This document shows positions 27,441-36,770 of a DNA stretch of 64,000 bases, in pieces. The translations under genes were made by a program, and so were the position numbers. How positions within the stretch are numbered: position 1 is the first letter of the stretch; the number at the start of each line of letters is the position of its first letter. Origin of the DNA: Beaufortia kweichowensis (Eukaryota; Chordata; Actinopteri; Cypriniformes; Gastromyzontidae); NCBI GenBank assembly GCA_019155185.1, contig CM032795.1:20315795-20379794 (forward strand), written 5' to 3'. The notes under the pieces are model-generated. The model ran no database searches, was not told the origin of the DNA, and saw only the letters and a program-made list of their open reading frames with translations.

Positions 27441-30400
27441 CTTGTGTTTCTGTACAGTAATATAACAGATAAATCACATTTAAACTGTTTCTCAGTTGAC
27501 TGTCACCTGGGCATCTTATCTGATGATGTTTGCTCATGGGTTTGTCATTACATTTAACTTTAATTATATTAAACACTATTTCATTATAATTATAGTGTTT
27601 AATTTCAGAGCTTTAAGAGATCCAACGCTAGCACTGATTTATACTATCCCAGAGACGGTTGTGTGAAAGAGAGAAAACAACTATTTACCAATCAGAATCA
27701 AGGACTGAAACTAACCGTTTCATAATGAAACATTTGACTCCCTGATTTTACAATCTAATTATTAAGACATCACAAAGTGTTTGGATCAAATCCTGCAATC
27801 CTTCTCAAATACCCTCAGCTGTCTCTTTGTTGTTGTGGGACTGATATAATACCTCCGTGTTTAATCCCTGTGTCCCTTTAAAAGTCCTGAGAGCTTGAAA
27901 GCGCTCACAGGATCTCTATCATCTGAAGCCCGGGTGCTTCTAACACACACCGACGCCTGTTTGATGTATGAAGGTACAGTTGCACTTCAAAGTAATGTCT
28001 CCTCACAGTTTTCATGGACATGCGATCAAGAGAGGAAGACATGAAAGTGCATGTGTGGGGTTAAGGAAGTGCTGTTACCTCGCAACCTTTCTTTCATTCT
28101 TTCAAATGCACTTACAAACAAATGATGTTATAATTCATTACGCATGTGTGATAGACAGATCATCTTTCCACGTGTAGATCCAGTCCATACCACACTTTCT
28201 CTCAAACAAGTTTTTCATGTAAAATTCTTCATATCAGTTTCTACGACAAAAAAACTTTGTGCTTTGACAGTGTGCTTGTGTCTGTGTGTGTCTCCTATGA
28301 ACTATTTTTAAACATCTATGGCAGCCTTAATCCATCTTGTGTGGCGAGTAGACCCAGCAGATCTGAATATTACACTAACCATGTTTTAACAAGACTCTGG
28401 AGTATTCACATAAGCATTTAATACAGAACCAGACTGCTGTGTTGAGAGAGATTCACTCGTTTAACATTCTTATGCTATAAAACTCTACAGGAGCCCAAAT
28501 CACATGTGGAAAAGCGTCAGCAATTGCCTTCTAGTCACCTGAATAAAGACATAAATGTGGCAATAAAAATAGCAAAAATTTACTTATTTATTTTATAGGT
28601 AACTTAATATTGTTGTTGGTTATATTTAGTATTTTTATTTAATTTATTTAAGGTCAAACAATAATTGGCAGACCCACGCTGAAGACTGAAGTTTTACCAG
28701 CCTGATCTCACAGAAATTCAACTATTTCACGAGTTAGCTAATTTATAGGAAATAAGATAATGTGCATACAATTATTAGAAAAAAATGAGATCATACGAAT
28801 TCATACACATAAAATACTTACAAAATGCCATGAGATTGTGTTAGTTTTACACTTAAAGTTTCAAAGTATTTTTGAAAATGAATGATAAAAATATCATTAA
28901 TCCACCAAAACAACCAAAGATTAATGCAAAAACTAAAATCACTCCTCAACCGCCACAGAGACCAACATTTAACATTAGTTGATATATCAACTAGATCATC
29001 TTGAAGAAAGTCGACATCTAATAAACTAACAGATAATTAAAAAAACTTTTCCATGGTAATGCATTTCCTAAATGTATTTATTATTTAACCGTGTCTATGT
29101 GCAATATAGCGCCGCCTCTCATCACAGCGTGTATCTACAGTAAGAAATATTCTATATGAATAAAACTGATATCGGGAGATTGGGATCAGCGCTCATGTTT
29201 TTATAGGAACATGCAGATCGTGGCAGAGCTATATTAAATGAGATTTCCTTTTGTTAGTTCTCACACTGATAATTGCCGCATGACAGAAATTTGACTCTGG
29301 GTGGAAAGCAGATGTCTGCAGTCATTGTCAAACTCTCACAAAGGAACGCTGATCCGCTGTCTAAAAAATTGCGCCTAAAATCTATCACAGGATTTGCGAG
29401 AGAGAGAGAGAAGTTTTTTCAGACTCTATAGACAGACTCTCGTTTCTTTTGACATCATCTGATTCGGTGTACCGCCAGCCGTCCTACATTTTTAAACCTT
29501 GCTCTGAGAATCCAGAGTAAAATTGATCACACATTCCTCTCCGCTTCTTTGTGCTATCGTGCTGAACTGTTTTTTTACTAAAGCATATGTTTGGAAAGAG
29601 CTGAAATTGACCTATATGAACTTACGCCCTCGTACCGCCTACCCTCAGAGTTAAGCCCTGTTTTACAAGGGCGAATGTGATTCACAAAGCTCACGCAGAT
29701 AAAGCGTTCCTCTGGATAAACCTCTAAAGCACCCATCATGCTGCCTGTCAGGACGTTCTGCTTAATCCTTATAAACATAAAGATAAACATTACTACTTGA
29801 CATGTTATTCACATGACATTGTGTTTTGACATTACTCTGTATTTGCCAATATAGTTGCACAGCATTACGGATGCATTGTAGTATATGATCAGATGAACAT
29901 GAAAGTTTTAAATATTTATTCATTTTTTCATCATCTCTCTTGCCTATCTATAAGTGCATTAAGTGGCACCTTAGCCTGCTGAGTGGAAATAACCATAAAT
30001 AATTAAAAAATTATAAAACCAAAATAAAAATTGCTTAAACTAACACAATACAACAAGATAAAGGCGTTAGCTTACATGGTATTAAAAAGTTACCATAATT
30101 TATCAACATAATATTGAGTTAATACACTGTACAAAACGCAAATCAACACATTCTCACCTGTAAAAGCTTTTCCTATTTCTTCAGAAATGTAAATCTCAAG
30201 AGTTTTTACAACCACAATGTTGTGACAAAACTTCACTTTTACTGTAAGTGATGACAGCACCTCCAATGTTGACCTTTCCAAGATGGAGGATGTGCTGATG
30301 TGTCTAAAGGGTCAAATGTGGCCTCTACATACATATATATATCTATAACATCATCATATTGAAAATATAAACTCTTTAACTTAAGAGATGTCTACATCAT

Positions 30401-32092
30401 TTACATTTAATACTTTAGCGAGATGCTTTTCTCCAAAACACTGGCAAATTTTGGACATAACAAGCCACTAAAATTGAGAGAAGCTTGAGCTGGATCATCC
30501 ACAGAGAAATACCGGCCAACACAGCATTGTGTTACTGAATAAATACATACACAGAAATGTGTTTTTTGAGTGCCAACTAAATCTTTAGTGGATTTGTAAA
30601 GATTTGCAAGCCTCTAAAAATGTGAATGTTAAAACGCTTTGCATTGTGTAAGCAATCTATTTGGAAATATTGCATGTGTACTGTATATATCAGCATGCAT
30701 GAGTCTATACAAACATAAAAAGTGCACTTCACAAACAAATATTTGTGTATACTACAGTAAACATTTGCACATTTGCAAGTATCTTCTAAAACTGTAGACT
30801 GGCCTTATCATTATTCTGGCTTGCGGTAAGAGTCTGTAAAATACTCATTTGCTGTCATTGTGGTCTTAAACACATTAACTCGCAAACCACCATATTTGTG
30901 ATGCTATCAGAAGCAAACACGCCTGCAATGGTACTGATGTTGTTAACATCTCATTAGGATGTTCTTGGATACATAAATAGCTTCAAAATAAAATAGCAAG
31001 TTTGTTCTCGACCACATACGACAGTTGGGCTGTCTGGACATGTAGGCTGTCATCCATATTTCACCCTTTCCAATAGAGTTTAAACAACAGAAATAAACAA
31101 GTCTCCATCTATCAGCAGTAGTCTACTGTCTCTCTAAACGTCAAACCTCTACAATACAATCCAGCTGTCACCTATGTCAGATGATTTGTTTGCTGAAAGT
31201 GCACCGTCTTCACGTAAATGTCAAGCTTGTTGTTTTGAGGATGAGTATGATGGTGCACTAATCTTATAGGTCACTGTCAGATTGTGTATTTAACTGAACT
31301 GCATCACACACACCAGGCTAACTTTCTAACCATACAAATGTTTGTGTGAGAAGACGAATGACTGTTAAGAATTATGACTGAACCTTTGCAGAAGATCCAC
31401 CACAAGTTAAAAAATGCTGAATCTTTGGCATGCAGCGAAAAATCTTGTTCAATAGGTTAACTGTATAAAAATGTAATGGCATTTAACTAATTTAGCTAAT
31501 CTAATTTATTATATAATAAAATACATTTATGATTCTGACTTTAAAATTCATTAAAAAGAGATTTTCGCTAAAGGTAGAATAAAAAAACTAAGGAAAATAC
31601 TAAAAAAATTATCCATTAAATAAAAGCTAAAACTGTAAAACTGGTTTTAGAAGTCATCTTTATGTTGATATTGCACAAATAACTTGCATGCATTTGGCAA
31701 CTTACTGTGCATTTTTAATCAGTATTTGTTTTTTTCCTGGGGATCAAACCCTTGACCTTTGCGTTGCTAGCACAATTCTTTACCAGTTGAACTAGAGGAC
31801 CACATCACAACTTATCCAAACGAAAAAAACACATCTTCATGTACTGATAGCTATGAATACTAATGAGATCAGGTTGTCTAATAACAGTCAAGTCAAAGGA
31901 TCCAATCTACTGCAGTCCAAACACATTGTTTTGATCTCCACAACACACACATGCCTTTAACAAAATGGCATTCTGTTTGAAAAATAGTACTTTGAAAGAC
32001 CATTTTGGAAAAGCGCTGGAGCAGAACCCTCTTCTACTCCTCACCAGTGGGTATGATGGTAATTGAAAATCAGCCTCAGTGTGTGTGTGTGC

Positions 32093-32141
<49 letters not shown>

Positions 32142-35100
32142 TCCCCTCCTGTGCTACACATACTCCATGGAATAACCAGTAATATGTACAGAGCCGCTTT
32201 ATGTACAGAGAGAGTACTACTTCATTTCTCTTTTTTCTACAGTGTCTTCCAGCTATTATATCTCTAAATCTGGAAATATTACTGTAGATCCAATGATTCG
32301 ATTACTAGATCAGTTGACTTTACTAGATCTCTCTCTTCATCTGATAACATCTTGTGTAAAAAGTCAATTAAATCTACTGGTTAGATCATTTCTCTACCAG
32401 CCATGATACAGATGATACAAGACAAGAGAAGGGGACGAAATGATACTAAAATTAGCAGATTTTATACAATAATCCCTCATCTTCTCTGACCAAGTTCATC
32501 TGACCTGTAACAGATTTAACAAACATTATCATATAGAAACAGCAAGAAGTCGAGATCTTCTCAAATACAGTATATAATAATGCCATACACACCTTAAAGA
32601 ACAGCATTAAACATTAAACTGACCTCTGAACGTATCCAAGTTTAACAAAACCTGCTCTAAAAACAGACCTGTTCACAAAAAGACCAAAATATGATATGAA
32701 AAATATCTGACTTCTGATCTCCTTATCTCCTTATTTATAAAACAACAGCTGGAACAGGTGGAGAGAGAAATATGATGGAGCAGGAAAGAAAAAAGCTAAA
32801 CCCGACTGGTAAAATCATTGTTTGCTCGGTTGTTTGAGACACCTTCCAGTGAATCACTCTTCTGTTTGTGTGTCTATTTCTAACCCACACTACCTGCCAA
32901 ACAGTCGTTTGATCTCTTTTTACATGCACACCGAGCAAACAGACGGCAGTGAAACATGCATCTCTTTCACTACATGCAGAATATAACCAAACCGTAACAC
33001 AAATCTTACAGGTGGCCGATGTATTCATACAGAAAAAATGTGTTTCATTCAGTTTAAACAAGGAATAGTTTTCCAAAACGTATTTACTGTACTTAAGCAC
33101 TATAGTATGTGAAAATCTTTCATCTTTATCAGAGACAAATGATACATAATGAATTCTGAACTTTATGTACAAAGCACTGACAGATCCCATACAAGTAGCA
33201 CAAGTCTGACTTCATAATAAGCGGTTTAGGAAACAGGCCATCTTATAAACATAATTTGCAACCCAGACTATAACATTTTACATGGTAATAAAAGAACAAA
33301 ACAATTTGCAAAAGGCAATGAAGCCAAATTTAAGGATGCAAAATGGTTTAAATCATTCTCTTGACAGCTTTTGTGGCATGCTGTTGATTACGGCCAAAAA
33401 TATTATTTACTCATATCTTGAAACAGTAAAGCACTAACAAGACTTCCACTGCAAGTGCAAAATTGTCAACGCATTTGTTTTTACAAATTGAAGACTTTAA
33501 CAAAGAAAATTCATTTAAGATTTTGTGTTATATGAAAAGAGAAGTTGCGTGTAAAACATCAGCACAAACACTCCAACATGTGCCGTCAGATTGTCCTTTA
33601 TCAGGAGAAGCCGGCGTGCTCTCACAGACAGCAAATAACCCCCTTACTTTCCCCAGGACAATGAGCTACGTGATGAAATTCATCCAGAGCATCAAACCTA
33701 ATCACTACCTTATTCCCTCCTGCCAACCTCCTCTGATGACAATCCAAACTAGCCTGATGTCTGATTGTCAAGCGATGGCACACATCTACCGTGTGGTGTC
33801 GTGGGCAGTTAACACCTGGGTAATTCCCTGCGCATTAACTGAATTTCACTCTCATGCTGTTGAGCATTTGCAGGGTTTTATTGAACAATGTATGATTGAA
33901 TTAAATGCAGTATAAACCATATGGGTCACTGGTTTAAAGTGGAAAAAAATTCAAGAGAAGAGTTTGAGTCATGATGCTTAGTAAGTTATTATACTTATTT
34001 TAAAGCTGCAATTTGTTTGAAATGTACTTTTGTTTATGTGCATTGAAGTCAAATGATGTCAAACTGACATTTCTAATGAAATCTTACCAGACAACTCAAT
34101 TTCTAAATCATTATTTTAGGGTAAGATAAGAAGACAAAAAATGTTTTGTACTTGCTTATCATTTGATTTTTGTTCATTTTTAATGAAAAACCATGACAGA
34201 TTGCAGCTTTAAATAGAATTAAAACTTGTGTAAAGGAACATTAAGATCGGGTTAAGATGACTGCATGAGCATGCATTCATGAGATAATGTCTTCAGATAA
34301 ATCAAACCTCAAGCGTTCATGAGTATGATAATGAATTCCTCTAGCTTTGCTTGGGCTGTAATCTACATTCTACATTTTTGAATACGGTTCAACTTATGAT
34401 TAAATAAAAATTGCCGACTAAAATAAGAAGGCACCAATCTAGCTCCCAAAATACGTCTGGGTTTGTGCCCCCAGCATGTTACACACAAGAGCAAGTTCAA
34501 AGGAAATTTCGGCTCCGTTTCAAGATTCACTAATAAACAACTAAACATCCTTGGAAACGAGAATAAACTTGGCCTATTTTGTCAATGTGAGGCAACAGTC
34601 TCGATCTGAGAGATGCTTATTGTCAAATCTGTGCAAAAACAGAACTGGGATCAAACCTAATACCTGATGTTTTACATAGCTTTGTCTTTTCGTTTTTATT
34701 CTCTCAGTGAGGGTGGTATTGCCACACACACTATATGATAAAAAATGTGGCACAATTTTTCACACTGACACATCCGTATGTGACCCTTTTTAGTATTTAC
34801 ATTCTTTCATCTCTTACTGTATCATCTGCCTTTTTGTACAGTAACAGGACACTCCGAGAGACTTTGAACTGAGTCTACAGATCCAGTCAATAATCAAGGT
34901 TTTATCAGAAATCAAACTAGCCACAATTAATAATTTTCCTTGTAAATGCAGTTTTTGCACAAGATCCACACATCATATTTATTTTTTGACTGAAAGCATC
35001 AAAGGTATAGACTATAATGTGAGCTTAACCAATAATTATATTGATCTGTAAATTTATCAAGGTAGATTTTCTAAAACAAGATCAACAATGAAACCATGAA

Positions 35101-35752
35101 TTACTGACAAAATCAAAAAGCGTGTGCATGTATAATATAATGTGTTTTAAAAGTAAAAACTGTGTGTTGTGTGGCTTAATAAAACATCAGAAAACATTCA
35201 TTACGCAGAAAAGCTGTAGGTTTTACATCTTAAAGAGCTCTTTAATGCCAAATGTCTTTTTCCAGTTTAAAATACAACCATTGTCTATAGAAAACAGGTC
35301 TAATGTATACACTGATACCCTCAAATGTGATACATAGACGCAGGTACCACGAGATTTCCACGCGTTTAAAGTGGACTTTGCTCTCCTCATCCTGCTTTCT
35401 AAAGGAAAATCTACAAAGCAGCATTCACAGTAAAACAAAACATGTCTATTAACTCAGAATTGTCTTTGGTCCTACATCTGGGTCATTCAGACACCAAACA
35501 GGTGCGCAAAAAATCCCTGACTGTCTATTGAGGAACCGAGTGCTGCACACAGTTAAGTGAATTTAGTGTTTATATCCACCCAAACATAACATCTATCTAA
35601 AACCAAATAAATGTTCAAACATCACAATGAGTTTTTCCACTGACCTTCAACCTCATCCTCGGGAAGGTTGACCGGTGGCCGGTATGAAAGGATATCTGGA
35701 ATGGTGCAGATCCCCGGTACATCAAAGTGGAAGTCACCGGATGCATAGGCAT
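20883..35752 (-). CDS. cabp7: cabp7, calcium-binding protein 7 (calneuron-2), five coding exons
   Basis: Seen: five minus-strand exons join in phase (109 expected/108 observed, 144, 113, 151 and 131 bp) into a protein of 215 residues if the missing base in exon 1 is allowed for. I recall the human protein as also 215 residues. Two canonical EF-hand loops lie at residues 46-57 (DRDGNGFISKQE) and 82-93 (DMDGDGQVDFEE). The C-terminal half keeps the fold spacing but has no canonical loop, as in other calneurons. Residues 188-207 are a hydrophobic segment after Arg-Lys, followed by an eight-residue tail ending RSGMK, which fits a C-terminal tail anchor. Known of the family: CaBP7 sits on Golgi and endolysosomal membranes with its EF-hands in the cytosol and restrains phosphatidylinositol 4-kinase III beta at resting calcium. 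Inferred: same role here. CALN1 is less likely because residues 88-122 (QVDFEEFVTLLGPKL onward) and the N-terminus match CaBP7. I cannot tell which teleost paralog (a or b) this is. Confidence 0.93.
21014..22081 (-). other. cabp7: cabp7 intron 4
   Basis: A 1068-bp GT-AG intron with donor GTAAGT. About 440 bp of it is a GCTGGGTT-type inverted-repeat element (21336-21775). Confidence 0.85.
21336..21775. mobile_element. GCTGGGTT-type inverted-repeat element (copy 2)
   Basis: It opens ataaatgctgggttac and closes gcatcccagcattttttgag, so the ends are inverted repeats. The interior has many GGGTT and AACCC words. It is non-coding and sits in cabp7 intron 4. Confidence 0.75.
22082..22232 (-). CDS. 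cabp7: cabp7 coding exon 4
   Basis: The exon is 151 bp, entering in phase 0 and leaving in phase 1, with acceptor tattttag and donor GACA|GTAAGT. It encodes residues 123-172 plus one base: CDMQKLTVEELKRLLYDTFC, then DHLSMKDIENIIMTEENHIE and an acidic stretch ending CQVDID. This is the degenerate C-terminal EF-hand pair region. It lacks canonical calcium loops, which is normal for calneurons. Confidence 0.94.
22233..23299 (-). other. cabp7: cabp7 intron 3
   Basis: A 1067-bp GT-AG intron. It contains a fragment of a dispersed repeat at about 22987-23101 and otherwise nothing recognised. Confidence 0.85.
22987..23101. mobile_element. dispersed repeat, TTAGTTAACTAACATGAAC family (copy 2)
   Basis: It contains atcaaaagttgcacaataaa, actaacatgaacaaagatta, ataaatgttgaaaaact and gttgttagttcatgt, the words of the same family as 4333-4490. 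Confidence 0.6.
23300..23412 (-). CDS. cabp7: cabp7 coding exon 3 (EF-hand 2)
   Basis: The exon is 113 bp, entering in phase 1 and leaving in phase 0, with acceptor tttattag and donor TGGAAG|GTGATT. It completes the second calcium loop (DMDGDGQVDFEE, residues 82-93) and continues FVTLLGPKLTAAGMPDKFNG to the conserved FDSVFWK. That wording separates CaBP7 from CALN1, which reads FMTILGPKL at the same place as far as I recall. Confidence 0.95.
23413..24156 (-). other. cabp7: cabp7 intron 2
   Basis: A 744-bp GT-AG intron. Its middle (about 23560-23920) is an A-rich stretch of aactaaaact-like units, probably a degraded repeat. Nothing else is seen. Confidence 0.85.
24157..24300 (-). CDS. cabp7: cabp7 coding exon 2 (EF-hand 1)
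   Basis: The exon is 144 bp, phase 1 at both ends, with acceptor ttttcctcag and donor GATG|GTAAGA. It encodes residues 37-84 plus the first base of Gly85. The EF-hand 1 loop DRDGNGFISKQE is complete, with Asp, Asp, Asn, Ser and Glu at the ligand positions. It is followed by LGMAMRSLGYMPNEVELEVI, the linker helix typical of the CaBP/calneuron family. The exon closes with the first residues of EF-hand 2. No stop or frameshift is present. Confidence 0.95.
26887..27438. repeat. (GA)n tract with GAGCAT interruptions
   Basis: 552 bp almost purely purine on the plus strand. Between about 26960 and 27120 it is organised as roughly 14-bp units, gcatgagagagaga; the rest is GA with occasional agc or gg. 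The long frames here are repeat translations. Confidence 0.97.
28698..28845 (-). mobile_element. dispersed repeat, CACAATCTCATGGCA family (copy 2)
   Basis: On the minus strand it reads acacaatctcatggcatttt and later tgtatgaattcgtatgatct, matching 12361-12432 in the opposite orientation. It closes with tgagatcaggct. Confidence 0.7.
30401..30436 (-). mobile_element. retroposon 3'-tail fragment
   Basis: The minus strand reads ttggagaaaagcatctcgct then aaagtattaaatgtaaat, a degraded match to the TTGGATAAAAGCGTCTGCTAAATG tail common in fish SINEs and LINEs. Confidence 0.45.
31683..31803 (-). mobile_element. tRNA-derived SINE
   Basis: On the minus strand the first ~65 bases mimic a tRNA gene: an A-box-like ctagttcaactggtaaag, then gctagcaacgcaaaggtcaa, and a B-box-like gggtttgatcccc. 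A non-tRNA part follows, ending cagtaagttgccaaatgcat, a shortened version of the usual tail. Base changes in both boxes make a working tRNA unlikely. Confidence 0.7.
32079..32136. repeat. (GT)n microsatellite
   Basis: A GT run with a short gcgcgt interruption near 32091. Confidence 0.98.
35645..35752 (-). CDS. cabp7: cabp7 coding exon 1 with a 1-base frameshift
   Basis: The exon ends at an AAG|GTCAGT donor (phase 1), and its last codons read NLPEDEVE, joining EIREAF of exon 2. Reading from the ATG at 35752 (G at -3, a good context) gives MPMHPVTSTLMYRG, the expected CaBP7 N-terminus, and then runs out of frame. The remainder, ICTIPDILSYRPPVNLPEDE, is in the next frame. The two parts meet at a run of four G on the minus strand (35715-35712) where five would keep the frame. 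The second frame is also open upstream to an ATG at 35795 with a poor context and to a stop at 35858. That would give an unrelated 50-codon N-terminus. A sequencing or assembly indel is the simplest explanation; a real allele or a switched start is possible. Confidence 0.85.
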
Positions 35753-35879
35753 TTCTGCGATGTGTGTTGGACAGCACCTGTGTATCGATCTTCATATATG
35801 ATTCACAGACCACAACTTTTTCACTTTTCAGAGTTGCTGGAAAAGCCTTTGTCCATTAGATCAGACCGCAGTCCTCAGT

Positions 35880-36770
35880 GGAGAAGACGCGTGGAGAAAC
35901 GATGTGATCCTAAGAGAGAGAGAGAGAAATCCATGGAAAGGTCCGATAGTACTTTCGCAGCGCGCGCAATTGCGCAGCCCTCTCCAACAATCCAGGTGTG
36001 GGAATTTACAAGTATTCAGTCACTGTTGTTGTAGATTTGGGGCTTTGGAGCTAAAATTCTCTCGCTAGGTTGTTTAAAGCTCCTTGTGAGACAAGAGAGA
36101 AAAATAATTACGGCGGCTCCATCGCAGACCTGCACGCATCAAACCAAGACGCATTTTATCACTGCGACAAAGTACGCGCGCGTTGGCGAGGTTAGGGATC
36201 CCTTGATGACTCGATCGATTCGACCTCCAGTCTGTTAAGCAGACATCTCCTGATCGTTTTTGCGTAAAAAACGCTTCTCAAGACGCGCGGTCGAGCTTCG
36301 AGTGTGCCATGCACTTGTTGGATTACGAGTGCCCACAAAACGCCTGAATCAAAATTCGTTTAAAACGCAAATTACGCCTGTGTAGATTTTTGAGAATTAA
36401 AAAATCTTATCTTGAAATTTAGTAAAACAAAGAATAAAGATGGTCAAATAAACGCTCTGTGCGTGGGGTTCCCTTGAGATTGATCTATATTTAGTGTGAG
36501 CCAGAGCAGCTGCTCTCTACAAGGTATTTCCCATCCGCGCTTTGCAGGTGTTGGGGGCGTTAACACAAGACGCGTAATAGCGTTCAAAGACGAAGCAAAA
36601 TGAACATGAACGCGGGGAACTAAGTTCTGAGAACTGTTTAAACTTAATACGCACATGTCAGGCAGACGCACGTCTGACGCATTGAACCGACGTTTAGAAA
36701 ACGCAGACAGAACAAAATAACGCGTCATGTGAGAACGCCCCCTGCGTAACGCGCACGTCCTCTCTCTCTC
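35880..36770. promoter_or_regulatory. CpG-dense promoter-like block upstream of cabp7 exon 1
   Basis: This block stands out from the A+T-rich background by many CpGs, for example gcgcgcgcaattgcgcag (about 35958), acgcgcgcgttggcgagg (about 36174), agacgcgcggtcgagc (about 36280) and gcgtaacgcgcacgtcc (about 36744). It begins about 130 bp upstream of the cabp7 start codon. That position and composition fit the unmethylated promoter and 5' UTR of cabp7. I see no clear TATA box that would fix a start site, and part of it could serve an unseen divergent transcript. Confidence 0.5.

Larger units (their letters stand above)
24301..35644 (-). other. cabp7: cabp7 intron 1 (11.3 kb)
   Basis: The intron is bounded by GTCAGT and a pyrimidine-rich acceptor ending ttttcctcag. 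It holds a 552-bp GA tract (26887-27438), a (GT)n run (32079-32136), a tRNA-derived SINE (31683-31803), a small interspersed repeat (28698-28845) and two unexplained open blocks (29626-29757, 33463-33915). The rest shows no recognisable gene. Confidence 0.85.

Noticed and set aside
26792..27576. Frames of up to 233 codons rich in SLSLS or REREE
   Set aside because: They come from the GA/TC tract and show no sequence beyond the repeat.
31738..31802. tRNA gene on the minus strand
   Set aside because: The A and B boxes carry changes and the sequence continues into a SINE body, so it is a retroposon head rather than a tRNA gene.
32735..33190. 151-codon minus-strand frame in intron 1
   Set aside because: No similarity I recognise and biased toward residues typical of random A+T-rich frames; no good splice borders were seen.
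35675..36034. 119-codon plus-strand frame over cabp7 exon 1 and the CpG block
   Set aside because: Antisense shadow in CpG-rich DNA; no similarity to a known protein and no splice logic.
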